DNA of 64,000 bases from Lucifuga dentata (taxonomy: Eukaryota; Chordata; Actinopteri; Ophidiiformes; Bythitidae): assembly GCA_014773175.1 (NCBI GenBank), contig VXCM01001519.1:276755-340754 (forward strand), given 5' to 3'. The translations under genes were made by a program, and so were the position numbers. The notes beneath the pieces were generated by a model. That model did no database searches. It saw nothing but the letters and a program-made list of their open reading frames with translations, and had not been told where the DNA came from. The first letter of the stretch is position 1. Each line of letters starts with the position of its first letter. This document shows, piece after piece, positions 38,963 to 50,321 of this stretch.

Positions 38963-38996
38963 TCTTTAGCGTCATTTTCATAAATGACGCTAAAGA
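38963..38996. repeat. perfect 15-bp hairpin
   Basis: TCTTTAGCGTCATTT, a 4-nt loop TCAT, then the exact reverse complement AAATGACGCTAAAGA. Confidence 0.85.
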
Positions 38997-39437
38997 AGAA
39001 ATATGAGAAGGAGTTTCTCCTTTGCTTCCTCTCACCTCAGCTCTCACAAACTCCAGCGTCTTATGAATCAGTAAGGACAGTGAGTTTTATGGAGAAATAC
39101 ACCACACATTCACATGAATAGGATAAAATTCAAAGGTTTATGCTCTTCTCAAGTCAGACATTCAGCTCATTGGAAAATAGTAAATTGTGACTATATTATT
39201 TGTAATTGTACATCCCAGTCTAAGCCTGGTGGGCTAGAAAACGCCACATTTACTAAACTCTGACACCAACAAATGGACCACACCCTCTGATGAACCCAGA
39301 TGTTCCCCTGCAGTGCTCATCACCTGGATGTCCAACAGGAAGAACTATCGAATACTGGATTTGGATTTCTAATGTGGTTCACATCTCTTACAGTCATTTT
39401 GCAATGCATGCAACATGGATGTTGTCTTACATGTTTC

Positions 39438-39782
39438 CATCATCTATCCATCCATTTTCTATACCCGTTTGTCCTGTTAAGGGTCACGGAGGGGCTGGAG
39501 CCTATCCCAGCAGTCATTGAGCAAGAGGCAGGGTACATCCTGGACAGGTTGCCATCTATCGCAGGGCTGACACATAGAGACAGACAAACTCATTCACACC
39601 TACGGTCAATTTAGAGTTTCCAATTCACCTGATCTGCATGTCTTTGGAGGTGGGAGGAAGCCACACAGACATGGGGAGAACATGCAAACTCCACACAGAA
39701 AGGACTAGGTTGGATTTGAACCTGGGACCTTCTTGCTGTGAGGCGAAAGTGCTAACCACTGAGCCACCGTACCGCCCTACTA
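39438..39782 (-). mobile_element. tRNA-headed SINE, near full length, with target duplication
   Basis: On the minus strand it starts GGGCGGTACGGTGGCTCAGT, with box A (TGGCTCAGTGG) and box B (GGTTCAAATCC) of an RNA polymerase III promoter. A conserved body follows (GTGTGGAGTTTGCATGTTCT, then CTCCAAAGACATGCAGATCA), and it ends TATAGAAAATGGATGGATAG. Both flanks carry ACATGTTTC (39429-39437 and 39783-39791), a 9-bp target duplication. The length of about 345 bp and the intact promoter suggest one of the younger insertions here. The tail matches the LINE relics at 2.3, 46.5 and 62.8 kb. Confidence 0.85.
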
Positions 39783-40234
39783 ACATGTTTCTCATACTTT
39801 AGGGTACACATTCTGTGGTGTCAGGTCTAAGTTTAACTTAGCTGTACTAGCTAAGAAAATTCCATGGACACCTTTGGAGGAAATGTAGGTAAGCATCAGT
39901 CTGGTGTGATGAAATGTCATGAAATGATGACTTAAAATGAAAACTTGCATGAAAAGTACCTTTACCCACCATAGAAGGATTACACAGAGAAAACACAGTT
40001 AAAATGCTAATACAAGAGTACTTGTCAAAACTCTGGTGATCTAGCCTCAAGGTAGGCAAAGAATCTTAATTTTTTCTTTTTCACAGAATCACCTGTGGCA
40101 ACATACATGTGCACATGTCAAATCATGGTCAAGGGAGTTCTTATTTCATTTCTACAGTAGAAGAGAATTGGAGATACTGGTATTATATTGGGTCCAATAG
40201 ATTCCACTTTCCATTAGTTCCAAATTACTTTAGA

Positions 40235-40480
40235 CATTCAGTGATCTTCCCTCATGAGAAGTCTCTGTCTCTTTCTTCTTTCTTGTTTAACTTTTTCTAA
40301 GCCCACAAGTTACAGTGGATCAGTCAAGAGACCATGATTTGTCCCTTTATAGTGTCTTCAGCAGCATATTTCTGGTTCTTCTGTTTTATGCTCAGCTAGT
40401 TTTATCTTTAGGGTGTCTTTGGTTTGGCCCACGTACAGTGAATTCATCTGGGCATGGGATTTTTTTCTAACTGATTGTTG
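40235..40480 (-). mobile_element. Penelope-like retroelement fragment (GIY-YIG endonuclease)
   Basis: The minus strand reads AQMNSLYVGQTKDTLKIKLA followed by EHKTE, matching the Y(V/I)GKT---L--RI-EHK core of the GIY-YIG endonuclease of Penelope-like elements. After frame breaks, LEKVKQERRKRQRLLMRED resembles the following IEHVK...DR...LL-RE segment. It is a short, decayed piece with several stops. The match is from memory of the family pattern. Confidence 0.55.
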
Positions 40481-40645
40481 CTGAAAACAAGAGAAACTAA
40501 TGTTCTTGGGAAAAATAAAGTTAAAAAAAAATACCCATAAGTACCATTTTGCCTCTTGCTGACTAATCAAATACTCCAAAATCTACTGCTTAACATCCAT
40601 CATCAGCCAACAATTCCCACTCCTAAAGGGTTCCAGGGCAAAACC

Positions 40646-40647
<2 letters not shown>

Positions 40648-40696
<49 letters not shown>
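40648..40696 (+). repeat. (CT)n microsatellite
   Basis: About 24 CT units. Confidence 0.97.
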
Positions 40697-40699
<3 letters not shown>

Positions 40700-40883
40700 C
40701 TTTACACTGGTTTTAACTTTTGAACACTGGTGACTATGAGTGGTGAGTCATTCCTTATCATCCGAATACACACACACACTGAGTGCTGCTTAGTATTCCC
40801 TCTCTCCCTCTCAACATATCAGGTCTACATGTGGCTATTTGCTCTTTATCTGATCTTACACACATACGCACACCCAGACACGT

Positions 40884-40917
<34 letters not shown>
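40884..40917 (+). repeat. (CA)n microsatellite
   Basis: About 17 CA units. Confidence 0.97.
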
Positions 40918-40919
<2 letters not shown>

Positions 40920-41017
40920 CATAGTAGCAGCAGTATTATTTGTCATTAGGCTAAGATTAGAGCACAACTGACTCAGCTAAGAAAAAAGATAATTCCACTG
41001 AGTGAAACCACACTAGT

Positions 41018-41018
<1 letters not shown>

Positions 41019-41052
<34 letters not shown>

Positions 41053-41056
41053 AGAG
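41019..41056 (+). repeat. (AC)n(AG)n microsatellite
   Basis: CA run passing into AG units. Confidence 0.95.
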
Positions 41057-42040
41057 AAAGAATCACATATCGATAATATCACAAGCGACAATTTCCCAAA
41101 AGAATCAACCCAATCCACATTCTAAGTGTTTTTACTTCAGTCCTCAGTTTAAGATTAACCTTAAGGACCCTCCAATTCACATCAGATTAATCCCTTAGAT
41201 TCTGACTCTGCTACCACTCTAGGATCTGTATTAAGTGCAGGGGCAGCACCATTTTCTGAAGATGCAATGATATTTGTGATTTTTGCCCCAAATGACACGG
41301 AGTCAACAAGAGCTTGATCTTGCTATTTATGAAAATCAGCTGGTATATTCTGTGTGGCTTGACAGAAAACCTGCACCCTCTCGGCCCTGCATAGCACATG
41401 CTTTGAGACCCTTACATGGAGAATTTCTCACTTGAAAATACAATTGCCAAACTTTTGGAGTTTGAAGATGCTTGACACACAGGACATAGTTTGCTTTGTG
41501 CTGTATTACAACCTCTTTGGGTGTTGTCTCTTGTGTTTGTGTCACAGCTGTGTTGAGAGCTGTCGATGGATGATAAAAGACTGAGATTACAACCTCTTAG
41601 TAACTCATTCTTAGGCAAATTACATCAGTTGTGGTGTATTCATTTGTGCATCCACCCTTTCAGCATGTCTGTTATCCAGAGCAGTTTTAACTCAGCTGCT
41701 CTGCAGGATTTCTTTTCATGATGAAACAGGGTGACAGACTTCATAGCTATTCCAGAGTTCAAATCTGTGGCCATCATGTTACAGAACAGTCCCTCCACCC
41801 ACTCGACCCACCCTGGTGACCTAAATCAATGGACTGAAGCTTGAGAGCTATGCAGGGTTTCACCTCCTTTGTTCACTCTGACAAATAGCTTTGGTCAGAC
41901 CTTGCCTGTGGCTCAGATCTTACACAAAGTCACATGAATCGTGGAAAGAGGGCATGGGAGATTAAGAAGTGGATGATGTACTGTATATATACTCTCTACG
42001 GGCAAAAATGGGTTTAAACCTAACATTGATTTGAGAGAGT

Positions 42041-42057
42041 TTTTTTTTTTTTTTTTN

Positions 42058-42085
<28 letters not shown>
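42041..42085 (+). repeat. poly-T tract with N at 42057
   Basis: A 45-nt T run with one undetermined base. Confidence 0.9.
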
Positions 42086-42089
<4 letters not shown>

Positions 42090-43294
42090 ACTGTCACAGC
42101 CCATAATATCAGTGCATCTCTTTCCAGCAGCTGTTGTCTGTCAAGGGGAATATAAAAAATGAATACAAATCTGAAGAGGTAATATCTACCCATTTATCCA
42201 CCGTCTCTCTTCTCTCTGCCCAGCCTGAATTCCACTGTGGCATTTTATTTTCTCAAATGTTGCAGCAAATGTTATTTGCTCAAGCATGTTGACTCAGAAC
42301 ACAATTTAACACAGCGACAGCTTCATGATAAATAAACATTTGCTGTCTGACATCCTCTTTATCCGGCTGTCTATGCAGTGTTGTCAGTGGAATAGTGCAT
42401 AAAGCGGAGACATTGTTTCCCTTTGTATTGTGTCACATGTAAATGGTTTCTATGAAAAATAATTTCTCCATAACAAGATGTATGAGCAGGATCAAAATGG
42501 ACCATGAACAATATATGAGCTTATGTGAGTTGTGCTGTGTTGGAAAGATGGTTTTTAAACGTTGCCATCTAGATTACAACTAAATATGTAAATTACACTC
42601 CTATTCCATACTTATAGCATGCTTAGTAACATTAGGTATATGGGCAAGGCAGAAAAGAGAAGCTTCTGAAATAGCCCATCATTAAAAGATAATGAGAGGA
42701 AAATCAACATAACAAAAAGATGAACACAACATGTAAGTTAATCATAAACTTGGCATCACAGGAACTCAAAGAATTTTTTTTTTTTTTATAGACGATGATA
42801 GCTGTAATAACTCATTTTTCTCCACAAAACTCATATTTGTTTGCAATAGCAACATCAACTTCCAAGTAGATAAACATTCTAAAACAAATACAAAAACTTG
42901 TTAAATATGAATGACAAGCTGATTCACACTTATTCAGCTCCACAAAATCAAGAGCTGGGTGCTTTAAAGTGCAGTTTGATCTTGCATCTGTCTGAGGACT
43001 TTGATGCCTTGCTCATGGGCTGGTAGGAGAAGAAAGTGTTACTTATTGACTTTCCCCACTCAACTTCTCCTTCCACTGGCTTCCACTGCTCCATACTATT
43101 AATAATATATAAAAATATGCACTGAAAGAAATGACAAAATATTGATGTGGACATTAGAACTTCCCACATCCAGATAACTTGTGCCTTTTGAAAAGATTCA
43201 TCATTTGTAATAGTTTATTCACAGGAGACAGAGAGAACCAAATTACAACCAGCAGGTTTTCAGTTTCCTAAAAGTAAAAGTCTACAGTGCTCAC

Positions 43295-43379
43295 CTTCTC
43301 CAGTTGCCCTGCGCAGGCTGAAAAGTAACAGGACAACCTGTGCAGTAATTCCCCAGACTTTTTTACTCCAAAGATCCAT
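43295..43379 (-). CDS. cntnap4/5-like: cntnap exon 1: start codon and signal peptide
   Basis: Encodes residues 1-28 plus one base of codon 29. MDLWSKK is followed by a hydrophobic core (VWGITAQVVLLLFSL) and a small-residue stretch RRATGE, a typical secretory signal with cleavage likely near residues 25-28. The ATG has A at -3 and G at +4. An in-frame upstream ATG near 43490 would add 37 residues and bury the signal core, so the downstream start is preferred. The exon ends GGAGAAG and is followed by the donor GTGAGC, phase 1. It joins exon 2 as E-E-V-C-D. Identity rests on position, phase and the signal-peptide character, because the sequence itself is not conserved in this family. Confidence 0.82.
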
Positions 43380-43600
43380 GATGAAGCAAAAAAGGATGCT
43401 GCAGATAAGCTCACAGGCAGAAGGAGGGAGACAGTTTTCCTCTCCTCTCCTCCCCCACACGCCACTCCGGATCCCTAATGAATTTTGCACTTCTCAGTTC
43501 TATGTCTGCACTGCACAGCACGCACCACCAGCACTAGCCTACCTTCAGCACCACAGAAGCAAAAGGCTGCTTTCTGTTGGCTGCACTCTGCAGAGTGAGA
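43380..43600 (-). promoter_or_regulatory. likely 5' UTR and promoter-proximal region of the cntnap gene
   Basis: Position immediately upstream of exon 1 implies it. A (CT)n run on the gene strand (43595-43637) lies about 220 bp upstream of the ATG. I see no convincing TATA box and only a few CpGs. The transcription start cannot be placed from sequence, and a further non-coding upstream exon is possible. Confidence 0.4.
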
Positions 43601-43606
43601 GGGAGG

Positions 43607-43637
<31 letters not shown>
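43595..43637 (+). repeat. (GGGA)n(GA)n microsatellite
   Basis: Lies just upstream of exon 1 on the opposite strand. Confidence 0.95.
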
Positions 43638-44584
43638 GTTGTCAGCACTGTCACAGCTTCAGTGAAAGGTTCATTAGTCATTTAAAGGGTTCAAAGACCC
43701 TCTACTCTGCCAAAATTCCTTCAACAGAAATCCCACTCCGGGCAAACCTATTCTGCTTCAACTGTGTTTGTGAAAGAGTCATCTTAAGACCCATTAGGCT
43801 GCAGGCCACTGCTCACAATCTGTCATTGTGTAATGCTCTGGTTCAGGTCCAGTGCTCATGAAGGAATCCCCAGCACAGTGAGAAATAGGTTAGTTTCACT
43901 ATAAATTACTAGAGAGCATCCTATTGAGAGAAGATTGTGGAAATAACACCACCATTTTATTAATATGTCAGCTTTGTTGACTTTTATCTTGTGCATTAGT
44001 TTTTATTCAGAAATACAATTCTTTGCTAAATCAGCATCATCATCATCCTCTTTCCACAGATTAGGATTTTCCAGTAAACCAAAACCCAGGTGATGTTCCA
44101 GCTGCAAACACAAAGTCTGCGTCCATGCTTTGCTTCAGTCCAGTGTTTATGCACAGGCATGATGTGAAATCTGGCTGATTTACTGAGAGTTTTGGACATC
44201 AAAATACTCAAAAATACAACAGTCCTGCATCACATAAACAGATCTCTAATCTCTGATCTCCAATTCATGGATCACAAAGTAATACAAGCAACCAATGGTG
44301 AGGTGTTCACCAGAGCCACTGCACAGTGATAACATAAAATGTGACATATATCACTACAATATTTCTGTAACACTGTTGATCATGTGATGAGACATGCAGT
44401 AAAGGAAATAAAGGGAGAAAACATGTTTTTACTTTTTCCTTGTCACTATCGATGAATAAAAGAGCAGGAATGTGATCTATTTTGCTACAGGCATTTGTGT
44501 GCATCGCATCAGAGCTGCTTTTAATGGCAAAATTTGAGCAGACAAGCACACAGAGATAAATACAGAGACAAGTAAAAAGCACAG

Positions 44585-44624
<40 letters not shown>
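44585..44624 (+). repeat. (CA)n microsatellite
   Basis: About 20 perfect units. Confidence 0.97.
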
Positions 44625-44626
<2 letters not shown>

Positions 44627-44933
44627 TGCAGGTAGAGTACTGCAGTGAACAGAAATTTCAGTCTATCTTGTCTCAGACAGGACCTCTGTCCAGGACCTTT
44701 AGTTTTGGCACCTCCAACCCTTGTGGCCTATAAAAAGACAGAGAAAAGTGGACTGATGATATTTCAGCATATTTCCAAAGGACAGATGTTTTTACCTGGT
44801 TTTCTATAAGGTCTGATAAAATCATATCACAATCAGGTGTCATTTCAGATGCCACCAAAATAATGTGAAGCTGAGAGGAGCAATTTTTCTAACTGAACTG
44901 GACTTTAACAGTTATAGTAAGCAGTATGACGCC

Positions 44934-44952
44934 ANAAAAAAAAAAAAAAAAA
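44934..44952 (+). repeat. poly-A tract with N at 44935
   Basis: A homopolymer with one undetermined base. Confidence 0.9.
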
Positions 44953-45111
44953 CTTCAACCTGAAACAAGGGGATTATCATACCTTTTCATCATTAAATGT
45001 CTTTATTCAGTCATTGTTATTATATTGTTTCGAAGCCTTAGTAAAGCATTCTGAGTCACATTTGTGTTTGAAAGATGCTGTACATATAATAAACCCACCT
45101 TGCTTTTCCTT

Positions 45112-45165
45112 TTTATTATTACTATTATTATTATTATTATTATTGTTATTATTATTATTATTATA
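45112..45165 (+). repeat. (ATT)n microsatellite
   Basis: About 17 ATT units with two interruptions. Confidence 0.95.
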
Positions 45166-46148
45166 TTCCTGCCCTTGTTTGATCTGCCATGACTTATAAC
45201 TGCACAGAGATGTTAAAATGATGTCGAGCTGTTAAAATGCAGAGGCAGGCAGCATGTGAATGAGCCTGGAGCAGAGAAAGGGAATGCTGCCCAGTACACC
45301 TGCATCTTAGCCTAATATGGACTGAGCTTGTATTTTCTGGCAAAACATTTTCAAAAGTGAGAGAGTAGCAGACGGGAACAGAGAAGGATGCAGACAAATG
45401 TGCTTTTTGTGTATTTGTGCGTTCTGCCTGATAGGACTCACAGCAAAAAAAAACTGAGCTTTTATCAATAAGCTCACAGGTTTCATCTCTGGATTTTGTG
45501 TGGCGATATTTGGATGGATTGTCTACATTTAGGAAGGTTCCTAATAGGACATTTTTGCTGAGTGATAAATTGTTAATGGAACTGTCCATCAATTTCAAAC
45601 CTGAGCGTGACTACTCTGGTAGAAAACATTTACTCACCATTGTGTCAGGCTCAGAGCTACAACACCCACAGACTGTGGAACATGGACAAACTTGCTTGCT
45701 TGCCTTGTAGTTTGCGGGTGTTTCAAACCATGTATGTTACATGCTGATGTAAACATCACAGAAGTAAAGGACTGATCAAAAACAGAAGCTTTCAGGGCAG
45801 TTCAGATGCATTTCTATTGGCGTGAACCTCACATTTTTAACAACTGTGGCAATGTTCAACACATACTTCTTATATTACAGTATAAAAATGAGGAAAAATA
45901 AAAAGTATAATCTATTCCCTTTAAAATAAATTATATGGAATTATAGTGCCAACTCTTATAGAAAGCAAGAATGGCTACGTATAAACAATGTAAGGACTGA
46001 TTTTCAGTCTTCAGGCAATAGATTCAGTGTAGAAGACAATAATGCAGGATTTGCAATAATGATGTAACATGGAATTAATAAGAAAAACTCTCCCTGCCTC
46101 TTATATTATAAATAAATCTTATAACTCGTTCAGTAAGTTTGTTGGCAA

Positions 46149-46282
46149 ATGAAGCAACAATTTTTGTTTTCACTTTTTTAGTAAATAGTATAGCTTATTT
46201 TGATTACATTTGGTTGGTAAATGTAATCAAAAGAAGTTGTGCTATTTACCAAAGAAAGTGAAAGCAAAATTTGTTGCTTCAT
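46149..46282. repeat. 134-bp foldback (long imperfect inverted repeat)
   Basis: Left arm ATGAAGCAACAATTTTTGTT...TTTTGATTACATTT pairs with right arm AAATGTAATCAAAAGAAGTT...TTGTTGCTTCAT across a loop of about 8-10 nt. The arms are about 62 bp with several mismatches. It is non-coding and may be a foldback-type MITE. No target duplication is seen. Confidence 0.75.
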
Positions 46283-46451
46283 GTGTTTTAAACAATGCCA
46301 CACCTGAAAATGTAGCAAAAGTCCTGAACACTGAACAAACGCTTGTGGCCAAGACTTTTTATATTTGTAAATAGACAGAGTTTTTGAGCATTTTATGATA
46401 CAGTATTTTGAGTTTTCACTTAAATGTAAAATGGTTCAAATGTTATTTTTG

Positions 46452-46690
46452 AAAGGAATCGGTTCAGGTGGTTTGGGCATCTGATTTGGATGCCTCCTCC
46501 TTTGGAGGTTTTTTAAACATGTCCACCTGGGAAGAGACCTGGGACAGACCCAGAACATGCTGGAGGGATTACATATCCCTAGGAATGCCTAGGAATCCCC
46601 AAGAGGAGCTGGAGAACATGACTGGGTAAAGGGGACATCTGGGCACTGCAACCCAGTCCAAGTTCAGCAGAAGAAAATGGATGGATGTTA
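46452..46690 (+). mobile_element. LINE 3' end relic
   Basis: GGTTCAGGTGGTTTGGGCAT, GGATGCCTCC, GACCCAGAACATGCTGGAGG, GATTACATATCCCTAGGAAT and GAGGAGCTGGAGAACATGAC follow the order of the fish LINE tail also present at 2326-2700, ending GAAGAAAATGGATGGATG. Stops and indels make it inactive. Confidence 0.8.
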
Positions 46691-49600
46691 TTTTTGTGGT
46701 GACAATACCTCCCTTAGCAGTTTTGCCAAGATTTATCAATAAAGCTGAGGTTGTGCTGAAACAAAAGACCCCAAGCATTTGGGTAAAACAATTATTTAAG
46801 GTAAAACAAAAACAAGAAAAATGCTCAAAAATCCCTAAGACCCCAGAGGGTAAACTTGGTTAGTTGGTGAATAAAACAAAAAACTTTGCTAAATTGGTAA
46901 ATGAAGCGACTCATTTGCTTTGCAGCTGTTTTTGAGCCCCTCTGCATCCTGCTGCCTTGTTTCTTATAACTCATTTTTATTTTGCATACCGAATGAAGGC
47001 AGTCAATGATTGATGCACTCCTACTTCACTTTATATTCACAACACCTGCTGCAGGCTGTGGAGCCTTTTGCTTGGCCAGCAAGCCAGTTGGCTGAAGCAA
47101 AAAAGACTCTTTTCTTCACGTGACGAGCACGGGTGTTTGAAACTTGGTGAACTCAAGGTAGACAGAATTGATCCTCTATCCAGTGTAAATGTAGCAGGGT
47201 ATTGTGGGTGATGAAAGCTTGAAAGAAAAGTTTGGTGAGAAAAGGTTACCCTGCTGTCGAAATTATCCCGCTCCTCAGCAAACAGTATGGGCCACAGCGA
47301 CAGATACTGTGTGCAGAGATGTCACTCTCTCCATAGAATTCGTGTCTCTTATCTATTTAGAGCAACTGAAAATAGAATTTTACTGACTTAATAAATTCAG
47401 TCTGCAAATACTAAGAGATGAACTCACTGACTGGGTGCCGGGCAAATTTATAGTGCTGTTCTAGGGAGAGAGAGAGAGCTTTTTGCTCTCATTCTTGCCA
47501 TTGTGCTTTTGTACATATTTCCGCAACATTTCTCTTTCAGCACTTAAAGGAGAGAAAATGAAATGCTAATGCTTTGCTCACCTTGAACATAATTAAAGCT
47601 AGTCTTGCGACATGCGGTGTGATTTGTTGACCAGGAGTCTCTGCACAGCACAGGAAAGCTTTGTTTATTAGGGTGGTTGAAACATTTCCCTCAGAGAAAA
47701 GTGCATCCTCTTGCATTTTGGAGGCAAGAATATTTTTCATTTAATAACACCACCCTCGCATATACAGCATAACAAACAGCAAAACTCTTTTACACAAAGG
47801 CCTTTGCTTGTGTGTGGCTCTGCTTGGCACTGCCCATTTCACAGAAGCAGCTTTGTTTTTATTATCGACTCCAGGTTGGTTTCCATTATTGATCATGTGT
47901 CCAAGAAATGTTTGTTTTGCTTGTGCTACAGCTGACCCTCAAACAGCTTCCTTGGATGTTGTCTTTTTATGAATAATATGGAGAAATGCATCATTGAAAG
48001 GAATGATTCAGACTCCCTCTTCTCTCAACCTTTGAATACTTTGCACTGTAACTGCAGGTATCATCCACTTGTGCGATACACCAGGAGTGTATGGTGAAGG
48101 GTTGCAGTTTTCTTTTGTGCTGTGTCAACTGTCTCTTAACCTGTCTTTTAAAGGGGCGGATAGCCCTGTAAGCATTTCAGATGGAGACAGAGAGAAGAGA
48201 GTGTGTTGTGGTTAGTTGATCAAAATATAATACAGCTGTCAAAAATGGGTGTTTTAATGTATTTAATTGGATGATGCGATCCCCTGCCAGGTGACATACA
48301 GACAGAACCAGGACCAAACTTCCCTTTTCGCCCGATCCCCACTGTGCCAACACAGTGGCCTCACCTAGTTTCCCTCCTAACACATCAGCTGACTTCATCT
48401 TTGTGGCTTTGACCTTGGTGAGCCACAGGGGGGATGAATGTGTGTCCTTTGGTGTTCTGGGAGCATTTAGGCAGAGCTGGGCTGCTTGTGGTGCTGCAGG
48501 GTATTGATGGGGTTGTGGAGCGTGATATTAGGTGCAGCTCTTTGCACCAGGGAGCCTCAGAGTCTTAACGATATCGAAGAATCTCTGACCCGTCGGCTGT
48601 GACTGACAGGGCCGCTCAGCTGGAAGAAATCGCGGCTCTGGGCTGTTACACAATAGGAGGAGAGTCAGAGGGTAAAACTGCTATCAGGTCACGGATCACT
48701 GAAAAACATGGGGCATACATGCACAAACACACACAAACACACACACATACGTATAATAATCATTTTAATGGTGCTTTAATAGCATTTCCTAATATATTTT
48801 CAATGTCATAGTAGGGATGTAACTGACTTTATTGATATATCTGTTGGGTTTTTTGATTAATCAGTGATCCATTTAGTGTATAAATGCAAATGACAACAAT
48901 AATAATACAGAAGTCCATTCCAAGTTCCAATCTTAAGATGTCTCCAAACTGTGTGACCACTATTCCAAAACCCAAAGTTATTCACTTAATGATATGAAAC
49001 ACAGATAAGCTGGAACACCAAATGTTTTGCACTTGAGAAATGAATTTGTGAAGTACTGTAAAAATCAACCATCAGTTAACTAATCATTTTATTATTTCAG
49101 CATGTCTCAGTAGCAGTAAATGGGGTAATATGCTTCTTTGTGCATTAGACATAACTTTTTGTTGTAAAAATAATGGAATGTATTACTTTTCAAATTATTG
49201 TTTTAATTTCAAGTTCAGTCTGGTTTGTAATTTAAAATATGTAAGACTTTGTTGTTTCATATTGGTTAACTTCTTGTTATCACAAAATATTCATCTGTTG
49301 TTAACAGCTTTTCATTGCAAAAAAGTCTGAAGTCTAGTTTTGTCAACACACTTGCAAACACTTTATTTAATTAGTAAGAGCTTCAGTTTTTGAAGGCTTT
49401 TTCACACAGAACCACTCTCCTGCTGCATCTGGAAGCACAAATTAAAACTTTTTTTTTTTTCTTCTTTAGTCCCAATTCTTGTTATCATGTGTACATGTCA
49501 AACAGATGAGGCTCATTCCCCACAAACGCAAACCCCACTCTCTCTGTTGAAATAGCTTTAGAGATTGATATCTCTGTCTGACCTGTATTTCTGTTAACAG

Positions 49601-49902
49601 CACTACATTCAGTCAGCGAATCAGTCACAGCAGTGACCTTTGACCTCTGTAGTGGCATTGAACTGTGTGTAATCTTTTGGGTAATGCTATTTCTCTCTCC
49701 CAGTCTCTTTCTCATTGTCTAGTACAGAAACACTGTAAATATCCCTCCTCCCAGCCTGTTATTTAATTTCTTAGTGAGTGCTGCATAAAATTTATGATGC
49801 CAGTAAAAATCTCTTGGCAGATTTCTCCATGCTGCGAGTATCTCTGTTCCTGATTCTATCAGATTGGGATGCTGTGATCAGGAACAAACTAATTTATAAC
49901 AC

Positions 49903-49919
49903 TGAGAGAGAGAGAGAGA

Positions 49920-49958
<39 letters not shown>
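49903..49958 (+). repeat. (GA)n microsatellite
   Basis: About 27 AG units with one GTG interruption. Confidence 0.97.
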
Positions 49959-49960
<2 letters not shown>

Positions 49961-50237
49961 TTTGCTCTCCAACCCACTCACCATCTATAACGTCTTAGGA
50001 CAGGCTAACAACTGCCGCCCTTTCTCTGTCTCCCTCACTCTACTATCTTTTCTGTCCCTGTCATTCTGTTTCTTACTCATTTCCTTCTTGTCTGTCATTG
50101 CTGACAACTGTTTTCTTTCAGCCAATCTCCTGCTGACAAGAGCTAGACTAATCTGAGAAAAGTGGAAGATAAAATACAGAAGATCTTGTTATAACCTTTG
50201 TTTCTGCTGGAGGGGTTTGCTGTTTTGCTGAGCCTAT

Positions 50238-50321
50238 AGTCTGCCTTTCAACTCTGCCTTGAAAGGCAGAGACTGCTTAAAAGCTCTTAAACAAGTGCCT
50301 TGTTTAAGAGCTTTTAAGCAG
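50238..50321. repeat. two adjacent hairpins, one with a 23-bp perfect stem
   Basis: Hairpin A: CTGCCTTTCA (50241-50250), a 9-nt loop, TGAAAGGCAG (50260-50269), extendable outward by AGT/ACT with a 2-nt bulge. Hairpin B follows after 3 bases: a 23-nt arm at 50273-50295 starting CTGCTTAAAAGCTC, a 3-nt loop TGC, then the exact 23-nt reverse complement at 50299-50321. No Pol III terminator or known RNA family is recognised. Confidence 0.9.

Noticed and set aside
43260..43490. upstream in-frame ATG at 43490 as the cntnap start
   Set aside because: It would place 37 residues before the signal-peptide core; the ATG at 43379 has better context and a normal signal peptide.
45194..45598. 134-codon minus-strand open frame upstream of the gene
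   Set aside because: No domain or homology is recognised; its composition resembles random AT-rich DNA.
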